DNA of 64,000 bases from positions 321,105 through 385,104 of the forward strand of contig JAAXKQ010000003.1 in assembly GCA_025612245.1 (NCBI GenBank), written 5' to 3'. The notes under the pieces were generated by a model. That model saw nothing but the letters and a program-made list of their open reading frames with translations, was not told where the DNA came from and ran no database searches. The stretch is from Ignavibacteria bacterium. Its GTDB lineage: Bacteria > Bacteroidota > Ignavibacteria > Ignavibacteriales > SURF-24. This document shows, in pieces, positions 1-8,376 of this stretch. A program made the translations under genes and the position numbers. Within the stretch, counting starts at the first letter, position 1. Each line of letters begins with the position of its first letter.

Positions 1-433
1 CCCTGTGCTCCTGCATTGCCTCAAGCAGTGCAGCCTGTGTCTTAGGGGGCGTTCTGTTAATTTCATCGGCAAGGATGATGTTTGAAAAAACCGGGCCCTC
101 GATAAACCTGAAAGACCTTCTTTTTGAAGTAGGATCTTCCTCTATAATTTCTGTACCCGTAATGTCACTCGGCATCAGGTCAGGCGTAAACTGAATACGG
201 CTGAACTTAAGATGCAGCACTTCGGCCAGCGTTTTAATCAGCAGCGTTTTTGCCAGACCCGGCACGCCTACAAGCAGACAGTGCCCTCTTGAAAGCAGGG
301 ATATAAGGAGATTGTTTATGATCTCATCCTGGCCTATAATAACCTTGCCGATTTCTTGTTTAATTTTTCCTATAGATTCATTTAGCTGTTCGACCAGCTG
401 AATATCCTCATTAGTCTGAACTTCAGATTTCAA
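1..433 (-). CDS. MoxR-family AAA+ ATPase (partial, 3' end outside window)
   Basis: The minus strand encodes the N-terminal part of a MoxR-type AAA+ ATPase, a chaperone-like ATPase that usually matures metal- or VWA-domain partner proteins. A Walker A motif reads GVPGLAKT and a Walker B motif reads IILADEINR, followed by [15 protein letters not shown], which is typical of MoxR. The likely start is TTG at 433: an in-frame TAG lies two codons upstream and an AAGGA Shine-Dalgarno precedes it. The gene lies 52 bp downstream of the SurA-like gene on the same strand and may belong to the same transcript. The C-terminal part lies beyond the left edge, so partner genes cannot be seen. Confidence 0.9.
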   Translation of the reverse strand, partial: MKSEVQTNEDIQLVEQLNESIGKIKQEIGKVIIGQDEIINNLLISLLSRGHCLLVGVPGLAKTLLIKTLAEVLHLKFSRIQFTPDLMPSDITGTEIIEEDPTSKRRSFRFIEGPVFSNIILADEINRTPPKTQAALLEAMQEHR

Positions 434-485
434 ATTCTATATTCCTTTTATTAGTGTTGCCAGAGTATTCTCATCTAAACAAATC

Positions 486-1757
486 TCAGAGTCTTACTTC
501 CCAGAAGATACTGCTCTTAAGCTCATCAATCCACTTGGCCTTCATTTTCTCCTGCTTTGTATAGTCGGCAATCTGCTTTATCTCTGCATAATCCTGGTTG
601 ATGTCGGGCTTATGCTGTGGAGTTTTCTTAATAAGATAAACTATGTGGTATCCATAGATCGAGGGGCCCAGCTCCATTCTTTTCGGATAGCTGATTTCAC
701 CGGATTTCATCGGGTTTACCACCTCAAGGAGGCTTTTGTCCAGCTGTCCTACGTCAAAACTGCCTAAAAGTCCGCCCAGTTTTGCTGTTTCCTTATCCTC
801 GCTGTATTTTTTTGCAAAATCTTCAAACTTACCCTTACCTCTCATCACGCTATCCCTCAGGTCGCTTAAGAACTCGATGGTCTTAAGGTCGGCATCCTCA
901 TCGCTTTTAACTTTGATGAGAATATGCCTTGCGTGTATGGTTTCGCCCCTTTTTTCAATGAGCTGTATAATATGGAAACCGAACGGGGATTCCACTACAC
1001 CTGAGATCTGGCCGTTTTCCAGTGCAAATGCTGCAGCTTCAAATTCCGGAACCAGGCGTCCTCTTTTCGAAAATCCCAGGTCACCCCCCTGCTTTGCCGA
1101 GCCGGGGTCCTCTGAATACTTTGTTGCCAGACTTGCAAAATCAGCTCCTGCTTTCAGTGAATCGAGCAAAGCCTCCGCAAGCTTCCTGGAGGATTCCTTT
1201 ACCTTTTCACTTGCCTTTGGAATCCTGAAAATGTGTGCTATTGTATATTTTTCGGGTATCAGCCCCAGTGAATCCCTGTACGTATTGAAGAAATCCACAA
1301 CCTCGCGCCTTGAGGACTCAACCTGCCCGAATTTCTTCTGAATCAGCAGCTGCGACATCAGGCCCTTTCTTGTATTGTCTCTTAAGACCGACTTTATCTT
1401 TGAAAGGCTCATGCCATAGGCCTGTTCGACTTTCTCCCTGGAACCGAATTGCTGCATAAACTGGTCGAGCTGGTAGTCGACACGCTTGTTTACGTCCTCA
1501 TCAGTCACGACAACGGAATCCAGCTGTGCCTGCGCATAAAGCAATTTTTCATTTATAATTGAATTTAGCACCTGCTTTGCCAGGTTCGGATCCGAAGGAT
1601 TCAGGTTATGCTGAGCTGCGAACTGGTTGGTCTGAAAATCGAGCTCGCTTTTCATAATTATTTCATTATCCACTACGGCAACCACCTTATCCAACACTTC
1701 CTGTGCGTAGAGGGAAGAACTAATTATAAGTATAACAAAAAGCACAAACTTTTTCAT
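486..1757 (-). CDS. surA: SurA-like periplasmic peptidyl-prolyl isomerase/chaperone
   Basis: A 423-residue protein with a signal peptide (MKKFVLFVILIISSSLYA, then Q), an N-terminal SurA-type chaperone region (about residues 20-170) and two parvulin domains. The first contains AHIFRIP, the GGDLGFSKRG loop and FGFHIIQL. The second contains ARHILIKV, GGLLGSF and YGYHIVYL. Proteins of this family fold outer-membrane proteins in the periplasm. It is the third foldase of a co-directional trio and starts 9 bp after the stop of the 280-residue lipoprotein, so it is probably in the same operon. The SurA assignment rests on domain order; PpiC/PrsA-like naming is the alternative. Confidence 0.88.
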   Translation of the reverse strand: MKKFVLFVILIISSSLYAQEVLDKVVAVVDNEIIMKSELDFQTNQFAAQHNLNPSDPNLAKQVLNSIINEKLLYAQAQLDSVVVTDEDVNKRVDYQLDQFMQQFGSREKVEQAYGMSLSKIKSVLRDNTRKGLMSQLLIQKKFGQVESSRREVVDFFNTYRDSLGLIPEKYTIAHIFRIPKASEKVKESSRKLAEALLDSLKAGADFASLATKYSEDPGSAKQGGDLGFSKRGRLVPEFEAAAFALENGQISGVVESPFGFHIIQLIEKRGETIHARHILIKVKSDEDADLKTIEFLSDLRDSVMRGKGKFEDFAKKYSEDKETAKLGGLLGSFDVGQLDKSLLEVVNPMKSGEISYPKRMELGPSIYGYHIVYLIKKTPQHKPDINQDYAEIKQIADYTKQEKMKAKWIDELKSSIFWEVRL

Positions 1758-1766
1758 CTATTTCCT

Positions 1767-2609
1767 TTATTTGATTTCAACTTGATACTTGGAATATAAA
1801 CCTTTAATATGCTCACTGAGCAGTTTTTCTTTACGCCTTAAAAGAAGCCTTTGCCTGACCTCAGGCTTAAGAACCTGAAATTCAGGTATATCCCCAACGG
1901 AATACTTTCTTTTTAGTTGTACCACCGCGAACACAGAAGGTTCCGTATTTAAGACAATACTCGTTTCACCAGACATCAGTCCCTGAAGGCAGAACAGCAG
2001 GCTGTTGGGCTGTATCTGGTAGTCGCTTTTAAGTATGCCTGTCTTTTGCTCAACGACCGAGGGGTCGTTCCTGAGCGCATTGGCTGCCTTCATCCAGTCG
2101 CTTTCAATTAGCGCAGTCCTGAAGAAAACCGCCTTATCCTCGTTCTTAAACTTAATTAAATTATAGCAATAAGTATCCTGGAAAAGCCTGAATTCTTCTT
2201 TGTGCGAGTTAAAATACTCTTCCAGTTCACTGTCTTTGAGCTCAATTTTGTTATCGTCCAGTATCTTATTAATGAGAAAAGCCCTGGCAAGTTCCCTTTT
2301 TGCCTTTTCAAGCGTCTTAAGATACTCTTTATCCTTTAAGATGTCCTCTTCTGAAGCCTCTTTATACAGTAGCTCGGTCTCAATCCAGTTTCTTATGTAT
2401 TCATTCCTGCGGCTGGTTTCAAGTCCCGCTGTATCCAGGTCGGTTGCAAGATCCTTTGCCGAAAGGTAGGAATTATCCACCCTGGCAATAAAGTCCTTTC
2501 GGGGCTGTTCTTTGCCGCAGGCGCAAAGAGCGACTGCGGCCAAAAGAACGTATGAAGATTTCAGATTAATTTGACTTAAAAGCTTTTTCAAGTTTTTCGT
2601 TATCAACAA
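1767..2609 (-). CDS. Parvulin-like periplasmic foldase lipoprotein
   Basis: About 280 residues with a lipoprotein signal (VLLAAVALCAC, where the last Cys would be lipidated). The body resembles the N-terminal chaperone helices of SurA/PpiC proteins (TELLYKEASEEDI, AFLINKILDDNKI), followed by a poorly conserved parvulin-like region; a catalytic parvulin core is not obvious. The longest frame starts at a TTG inside the upstream foldase gene and overlaps its 3' end by 44 bp. A TTG at about 2591 or a CTG just before KSSYVLL would give a more typical lipoprotein signal, so the true start is uncertain. Overlap on both sides of the trio suggests translational coupling. Confidence 0.75.
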   Translation of the reverse strand: MLITKNLKKLLSQINLKSSYVLLAAVALCACGKEQPRKDFIARVDNSYLSAKDLATDLDTAGLETSRRNEYIRNWIETELLYKEASEEDILKDKEYLKTLEKAKRELARAFLINKILDDNKIELKDSELEEYFNSHKEEFRLFQDTYCYNLIKFKNEDKAVFFRTALIESDWMKAANALRNDPSVVEQKTGILKSDYQIQPNSLLFCLQGLMSGETSIVLNTEPSVFAVVQLKRKYSVGDIPEFQVLKPEVRQRLLLRRKEKLLSEHIKGLYSKYQVEIK

Positions 2610-4542
2610 CGGGTTTGTACTTGTTTTTCAGGTTCGAAATATACTCATTTTCCAGGCGTTTGCTTTCGAGATCCTGATACTGTGCCGAGACTTCAGCTTT
2701 TGCTTCCTCGAAGCTCTTTATGCGTGATGGATCCTTGGCAAGCAGCTTTACAATTATCCAGCCCGAGCCCATTTTCATCGGTTTGCTGTAAGTGCCCGGT
2801 GTTTCAAGCTTTGCAGCTTCCCTGGCTACGAGATTATTTGCCGGATCCACAAAAACTGTCTGCCCCGGTTTTCCGCTCCCAAACTTTTCGTTCTTGGCGC
2901 CAAGACTGTCGAACTCGGCTCCCTTCTGGAGGAGGTCGTAATAGTGGTTAATTACGGAATCCTTTGCGGAGAAAAGTTCGCTGTAGGCTACCCTGTCGGG
3001 CCATACGTACTGCGATTTGTTCTGCTCGTAGTAGGCCATGAGCTTTGTACTGTCGATCTGAATCTTGCTCCAGATTTCATCATCCTGAAGCTTAAAGATA
3101 TAAATGCCGTTTTTATAGTCATCCATAAGTGAGGCAAACTGGGAATCTTTCTTATCGAGCTGCATTGCGGCAACTTTAAGAATCTTTGACTCGGAGTCCT
3201 TGTTTATGGCGGCATTCAAGAGATTCTGGTCGATTTTCCTGTTTACAAAGTCAGGATTCTGTTCAATATACTTGAAGAAGCTGTCGACCTGTACAGTTGT
3301 TCCGGCAAATGAATAAAGGGTTGAGTCCTTTATTGCGTTTCTCCATTTGGCTTCCCAGTACTGTCCGCCGACCTTCAGTGTATCGTTGTTCTTTGTAATA
3401 TAGTTTACCGTATTGTCGTTTATCCTGAAGTTGAAGTCATCTTTCAGTTTCCTGATAAATCCGGCGTAATCAAAGTCGTAGCGGGCTCTCTGGTAAAGCT
3501 TCTTTAGCTCATCTTTTTCCTCATCGAAAGGCTTTGCCGGAGCAAGGTCTGTTACTTTCAGTATATGGAAGCCGTAGTTGGTCTTAATGATATCGGAGAT
3601 CTGGCCTTTTTTCAGGTTAAACGCAGCCTCGTCAAATTCCTTAATCATTACTCTTCTTTCAAAAAAGCCCAGGTCGCCGCCATTTTGCTTTGAGCCGGGG
3701 TCTTCCGAGTATTTTTTAGCCAGTTCAGCAAAATCGGCTCCTTTTAAGAGCTGGTTGTGTATGTCCTGAATGCGTGCCAGTGCGCCTGCGGTATCCACTT
3801 TTCCGCTGTCATTCTTAAATGTAATTAAGATATGGCTGGCCCTGACCGATGGGATCCTTTCGCGTTTTTCGGTTACTTTCAGTATATGGTATCCATAGCG
3901 CGTCTTTACGAGCTCCGGATAAACATCACCTACCGCAGTCTTATATGCCGCATCTTCAAATTCAGGTATTACAGTTCCGGCAGTTATATAGTAAATGTCG
4001 CCGCCGTTGTCTTTCGAAAATGAATCAGAAGAATATTTCTTCACGAGGCTTTCAAAGCTTTCGCCTTTTTTAATCCTCTCGAGCAGCGACTGAGCCAGTT
4101 CCTTGGCCTTGGCATCTGAAATGGTGTCGGGCCTTATCATCAGGTGGCTTACCCTCAGTTCATACTTTCTCTTCTCGTAAAAATCTCTGAGTGCCGGGGC
4201 AACCATTTCCTTTTCTATAAGGTATGAGCTTCCAATCCTTTCCTTGTAGTCTGAAAGTTCAGACTGCAGGGCCGGATCCTTATCGAAGCCCCTTTGAGCG
4301 GCGTCCGAAAGTTTCATTTTGAAATTTACGTACAGATCCAGGAAATTCTTAAGTTTAGAAAGCGAGTCTTTCTGGGCTGTTTCCAGACTTGTGCCATTTT
4401 TTAAATAAACGTTTTCAAATTCACCTAACGTAACCTTTTCATTTCCATACTCGGCTATTACCAGCTTGGAGTGTTCCGGGGAACAGGAAGAAAGGTACAT
4501 AGCAACCGCAATAAGTAAAACGGATAAAATCCGAATCCGCAT
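2566..4542 (-). CDS. Multi-domain parvulin peptidyl-prolyl isomerase lipoprotein
   Basis: A 658-residue lipoprotein (MRIRILSVLLIAVAMYLSSC; lipobox LSSC). The ATG at 4542 has a GGAGGT Shine-Dalgarno 7 bases upstream and is preferred over a GTG five codons earlier. Two clear parvulin domains follow in series (SHLMIRP to YGYHILKV, then ASHILITF to YGFHILKV), each with the GGD loop. A third, degenerate parvulin-like region lies in the C-terminal third (VAYSELFSAKD to GSGWIIVKL). The probable role is folding of outer-membrane or secreted proteins at the periplasmic face of a membrane. It is the first gene of the foldase operon reading toward the MoxR gene. Confidence 0.85.
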   Translation of the reverse strand: MRIRILSVLLIAVAMYLSSCSPEHSKLVIAEYGNEKVTLGEFENVYLKNGTSLETAQKDSLSKLKNFLDLYVNFKMKLSDAAQRGFDKDPALQSELSDYKERIGSSYLIEKEMVAPALRDFYEKRKYELRVSHLMIRPDTISDAKAKELAQSLLERIKKGESFESLVKKYSSDSFSKDNGGDIYYITAGTVIPEFEDAAYKTAVGDVYPELVKTRYGYHILKVTEKRERIPSVRASHILITFKNDSGKVDTAGALARIQDIHNQLLKGADFAELAKKYSEDPGSKQNGGDLGFFERRVMIKEFDEAAFNLKKGQISDIIKTNYGFHILKVTDLAPAKPFDEEKDELKKLYQRARYDFDYAGFIRKLKDDFNFRINDNTVNYITKNNDTLKVGGQYWEAKWRNAIKDSTLYSFAGTTVQVDSFFKYIEQNPDFVNRKIDQNLLNAAINKDSESKILKVAAMQLDKKDSQFASLMDDYKNGIYIFKLQDDEIWSKIQIDSTKLMAYYEQNKSQYVWPDRVAYSELFSAKDSVINHYYDLLQKGAEFDSLGAKNEKFGSGKPGQTVFVDPANNLVAREAAKLETPGTYSKPMKMGSGWIIVKLLAKDPSRIKSFEEAKAEVSAQYQDLESKRLENEYISNLKNKYKPVVDNEKLEKAFKSN

Positions 4543-4656
4543 CTGATTTACCTCCACTGTTAATAAAATTGACCTGCTATTTTACCCAAAGCTTCCAATA
4601 AATGCAAGGGAATTTGGGAAAGCTAATTATATCAAAAGTAAGCCCTTTTACAAGGC

Positions 4657-6705
4657 TTACTTTGCTCTTGTTCCTGTCTTTACATTCTCATCCACTTCCA
4701 GTAAGCTGACCCCGCCCTTTCCGTTATCAACTGCCAGAATCATTCCCTGCGATTCCAGCCCCATTAACTTTGCGGGCTTAAGGTTAGCCACCATAATGAT
4801 CCTTTTGCCGACCAGTTCCTCAGGCTTAAAGCTCTTTGCAATGCCAGCAACAACCTGCCTTTTTTCAAATCCCAGGTCGACTTTCAATTTTACAAGCTTT
4901 TCACTTTTCGGTACGTTTTCAGCGTGCGTTATCACTGCCGTCCTGAGCTGGACCTTAAAGAAGTCATCAATGGTAATTTCCTCAAATTTCTCAACCGCCA
5001 CGGGTTCTTCGGCCTGTCCTAACCTGCTTGTCTGCTCCTCGATCACCTTGTCTTCGATCTTTGTAAATAAAATCTCAGCCTTGTTGAGCTGGTGGCCTGC
5101 AGGGAGGTTTTTACTACCGGATTTATCCCACTGGACCGGCTTTGCATTTAGCATGTTAAATAACCTCTCTGCCGAGAAAGGAATTACGGGGTAGAAAAGT
5201 TCGGCAAGCGTGTAAATTGCCTCCAGGCAGACGTACAGGGTTGTCTGGCAGCGTTCACGGTCGCTTTTAACCGATTTCCACGGCTCGGAATCGTTAAAAT
5301 ACTTGTTGCCCGCGCGTGCCAGGCTCATTATTTCGTTTACGCCGTCTTTAATCTTGTACTGTTCGAAGTATTCCGAAACTTTCTTCGGGTATCCTTCAAT
5401 AAGCTCCAGCATCTGGCTGTCAATAGGCAGAAGCGTTCCCGGCTGCGGCACTTTGCCTTCAAAGTGCTTATGTACAAAGGTAAACGTCCTGTTGACGAAG
5501 TTTCCCAGTATATCGGCCAGTTCGCTGTTATTCCTTGACTGGAATTCCTTCCAGTAGAAGTCTGTGTCCCTGTTCTCAGGCAGGTTGGCAGCCAGCGTAT
5601 AGCGCAAGGGGTCGGCCGGGAAGAGCTTCAGGAAATCAATTACGTCTATTCCCCAGTTCCTGCTTTTTGAGAATTTTTTACCCTCAAAGTTCAGGAATTC
5701 ATTTGCCGGCACGTTTTGTGGCAGAATGTACTTATCTTCCCTGGCGTCGTTCCAGGCCATGAGCATGGCGGGGAAGAAAATAGTATGGAATACAATGTTA
5801 TCCTTTCCGATAAATGCCACGTACTTGGTTTCAGGATTCTGCCAGTACTCTTTCCAGAGTTCCGGTTTCCCGAGCTTTTGCGAGAGCTCTTTGGTGGCTG
5901 AAATATACCCCAGTACGGCTTCAAACCATACATAAAGCACTTTACCGGAAGCCTCTTCAAGCGGAACCTGCACGCCCCAGTCCAAATCGCGTGTAACAGC
6001 CCTGTCCTGAAGCCCGTCCTTAAACCATCCGCGGCAGTACTGAAGAACGTTTTCCTTCCAGCCGTATTTTTCATTCATTGAGGCTACGTATTCTTCCAGA
6101 CGTTTCTGGTATTTTCCCAGCGGGAAATAATAATGAGAAGTTTCTTTCAGTACCGGGGTTTCGCCCGTAATTTTGCTCTTCGGGTTCTTAAGGTCCGACG
6201 GGTCGTACAGTGCGCCGCAGTTTTCACATTCATCGCTTCTTGCCTGTTCGTTTCCGCAGTTTGGGCACGTACCTTCCACGTAGCGATCGGGCAAAAACAT
6301 CTTTGCCTTTTCGTCGTAAAACTGCAGGGATTTCTTTTCATTTAAGATCCCCTGCTTGTAATAGTTAAGAAAGAATTCCTTCGAAGTTTCATGGTGGACA
6401 GGTAGGCTTGTCCTTGAATAAATGTCAAAACTCATCCCGAACTTTTCGAAGGCATCCTTATTTATATTATGAAAACGGTCAATGACGACCTGAGGTTTTA
6501 CGTTTTCCTTATCGGCAGTAATCGTAATTGGCACTCCATGCTCATCAGAGCCGCAGATGTAGAGTATATCGGCTCCAAGGAGCCTTTTATACCTGACATA
6601 AATGTCGGCCGGCAGGTAAGCGCCGCTTAAGTGGCCTAGATGTATAGGCCCGTTGGCATAGGGCAAAGCAGAAGTAATAATAATTTTTTCTTTATCCAAT
6701 TTCAT
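4657..6705 (-). CDS. metG: Methionyl-tRNA synthetase
   Basis: Charges tRNA-Met with methionine in the cytoplasm. The class I signature HLGH lies near residues 24-27 and the KMSKS loop is KFSKS (about 346-350). Two zinc knuckles, CPNCG and CENCG (about 149-165), mark the zinc-containing MetG1 type. The last 100 or so residues form an EMAPII/Trbp111-like tRNA-binding dimerisation domain (starting near TIDDFFKVQLRTAVI). Length (about 680) fits the E. coli-type enzyme. An in-frame GTG at 6711 would add two residues; the ATG at 6705 is preferred. It is transcribed divergently from the histidine kinase gene. Confidence 0.97.
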   Translation of the reverse strand: MKLDKEKIIITSALPYANGPIHLGHLSGAYLPADIYVRYKRLLGADILYICGSDEHGVPITITADKENVKPQVVIDRFHNINKDAFEKFGMSFDIYSRTSLPVHHETSKEFFLNYYKQGILNEKKSLQFYDEKAKMFLPDRYVEGTCPNCGNEQARSDECENCGALYDPSDLKNPKSKITGETPVLKETSHYYFPLGKYQKRLEEYVASMNEKYGWKENVLQYCRGWFKDGLQDRAVTRDLDWGVQVPLEEASGKVLYVWFEAVLGYISATKELSQKLGKPELWKEYWQNPETKYVAFIGKDNIVFHTIFFPAMLMAWNDAREDKYILPQNVPANEFLNFEGKKFSKSRNWGIDVIDFLKLFPADPLRYTLAANLPENRDTDFYWKEFQSRNNSELADILGNFVNRTFTFVHKHFEGKVPQPGTLLPIDSQMLELIEGYPKKVSEYFEQYKIKDGVNEIMSLARAGNKYFNDSEPWKSVKSDRERCQTTLYVCLEAIYTLAELFYPVIPFSAERLFNMLNAKPVQWDKSGSKNLPAGHQLNKAEILFTKIEDKVIEEQTSRLGQAEEPVAVEKFEEITIDDFFKVQLRTAVITHAENVPKSEKLVKLKVDLGFEKRQVVAGIAKSFKPEELVGKRIIMVANLKPAKLMGLESQGMILAVDNGKGGVSLLEVDENVKTGTRAK

Positions 6706-6855
6706 TCCCACTATTTTTTATACGTATCACTAAATATAAGTAAATTTTCCTGAAAAACCGGAATTTCAGCATAATTTATGCGATTTATTGGTCCCTCTTT
6801 TCTATCGCAAATTCCTGAAGAATCATAATTTTCCGGCAAGTCTTAAAAATAGGGA

Positions 6856-6884
6856 TTGACTCTAAAGACTCAGCGCCATATTTT
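6856..6884 (+). promoter_or_regulatory. Candidate sigma-70-type promoter for the histidine kinase gene
   Basis: TTGACT (6856-6861) and TATTTT (6879-6884) are separated by exactly 17 bp in the 296-bp divergent region between metG and the kinase gene. The predicted leader would be about 115 nt. This is a motif match only; the promoter consensus of this lineage may differ from E. coli. Confidence 0.35.
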
Positions 6885-7007
6885 TCCGTCGCTTTATAAG
6901 AAAAAGTTTAATTAAAGACACGAGTTCATTTATAAGAAGTTTATTCTATAAGATCTAAGACAGGGCAAATTCTTCAATTTGACAGGTTCAGGAGTTTACT
7001 GAGTTTC

Positions 7008-8249
7008 ATGAAGAAAAATTACGGGTATGAGTTAGCTGAGGCAGAAAGTGTCGGCTCCGGGAGCTATATATATTCCCCAAAAGACAAGACACAAACGGGC
7101 GAGGGGCAAAAAGAAGCGGAAAAGTTCAGGCTCTTAATTGACCAGTCGAGGGAAGAGCTGAAAAAATTTCTCAGGGCTGTCAATCAAAGCTCCAGCCTCA
7201 TCATGATAACGGATAATAAAGGGATAATTGAGTACGTTAACCCCAAATTTACTGCCGTTACAGGGTATGAGCCGGATGAGGTTAAAGGCAAGACCCCTTC
7301 CATATTAAAATCCGGCGAAACGCCACCTGAAGAGTACAATAACCTCTGGAAGACGATCAGTTCCGGCAGGGAATGGCACGGCGAATTTCACAATAAAAAG
7401 AAAAACGGGGAGTTTTTCTGGGATCTGTCCTCCATTTCACCCGTTACAAATGACTTGGGTGAAATCACGCACTTTATAGGCGTCAAGGAGGATATAACTC
7501 AAAGGAAAGCCGCAGAAGAGGAGCTGCGCCGTGCAAAGGAACTGGCTGAAAAATCAGAACGGCTGAAAACCGAGTTCCTGGCACAGATATCCCATGAGAT
7601 CCGTACGCCCGTAAACACAATAATGAGTTTTATCTCCCTCATTAAGGATGAGCTTGAAGGAAAGCTCTCAGACGAGCTGAAATCGGGCTTTAAGGTCATC
7701 GATAACGGCGCCCGAAGGCTGATCAGAACAGTGGACCTGCTGCTCGATATGTCGCAGGTGCAAAGCGGCAACCTCAAGCTTAACACCGTTGAAATCGACC
7801 TTGAAAAAGAGGTACTCGAAAACCTTATCTTCTACTTTCATTCGGTTGCAAAATTAAAAGGACTCCAGCTGAACTATACAAACTCTCTGCCCAGGGCACT
7901 CGTAAAGGGCGATCTTTATACCATTAACCAGATATTCGGAAACCTGATAGAAAACGCAGTAAAGTTTACACTGGAGGGAACCGTTAACATCAGAGTCTAT
8001 AAAGATAAGACAGGCAGGATCTGTGTTGACATTGAAGACACGGGTATCGGAATTTCAGAAGATTACCTGCCCCAGCTTTTTACGCCGTTTTCGCAGGAGA
8101 AGACGGGATACACGAGGCAGTTTGACGGTAACGGCCTGGGTCTGGCACTGGTAAAGCAGTATGCAGAGGTCAACAAGGCCGAAATTAAGGTTAGCAGCAG
8201 CAAAAACAAGGGCTCGCTCTTTACGGTCGTCTTTAATCAGCTTACCTGA
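7008..8249 (+). CDS. Cytoplasmic PAS-domain sensor histidine kinase (orphan)
   Basis: A 413-residue kinase without membrane segments or signal peptide. Order: a short N-terminal region, a PAS domain with PAC motif (about 55-168; WHGEFHNKKKNGEFFW, FIGVKEDITQRK), a coiled-coil linker, a HisKA domain with the phosphoacceptor His at about 196 (ISHEIRTPVN), and a HATPase_c domain with the N box (NLIENAVKF), G1 (DIEDTGIGI) and G2 (GNGLGLALVK). No response regulator is adjacent and both flanking genes are on the other strand, so its partner is unknown. The signal is likely cytoplasmic (redox or a small molecule), which is inference from the PAS domain alone. Confidence 0.92.
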   Translation: MKKNYGYELAEAESVGSGSYIYSPKDKTQTGEGQKEAEKFRLLIDQSREELKKFLRAVNQSSSLIMITDNKGIIEYVNPKFTAVTGYEPDEVKGKTPSILKSGETPPEEYNNLWKTISSGREWHGEFHNKKKNGEFFWDLSSISPVTNDLGEITHFIGVKEDITQRKAAEEELRRAKELAEKSERLKTEFLAQISHEIRTPVNTIMSFISLIKDELEGKLSDELKSGFKVIDNGARRLIRTVDLLLDMSQVQSGNLKLNTVEIDLEKEVLENLIFYFHSVAKLKGLQLNYTNSLPRALVKGDLYTINQIFGNLIENAVKFTLEGTVNIRVYKDKTGRICVDIEDTGIGISEDYLPQLFTPFSQEKTGYTRQFDGNGLGLALVKQYAEVNKAEIKVSSSKNKGSLFTVVFNQLT

Positions 8250-8282
8250 AGACCTTAAGGGCAGTTTCAAAAACGTATCACA

Positions 8283-8325
8283 AAAAAAGCCGCGGTTGAA
8301 CGGAAAAAACAACCCGCGGCTTTTG
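8283..8325. terminator. Bidirectional terminator between convergent genes
   Basis: An inverted repeat (AAAAGCCGCGGTT paired with AACCCGCGGCTTTT) with a 13-nt loop is flanked by A-rich and T-rich ends on both strands. It lies between the kinase gene (plus) and the acyl-CoA synthetase gene (minus), which converge here. Confidence 0.75.
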
Positions 8326-8376
8326 CAAAATTAAAGGTCAAATGTACCTTACCTGATACATCTCCGAAACACGGCT

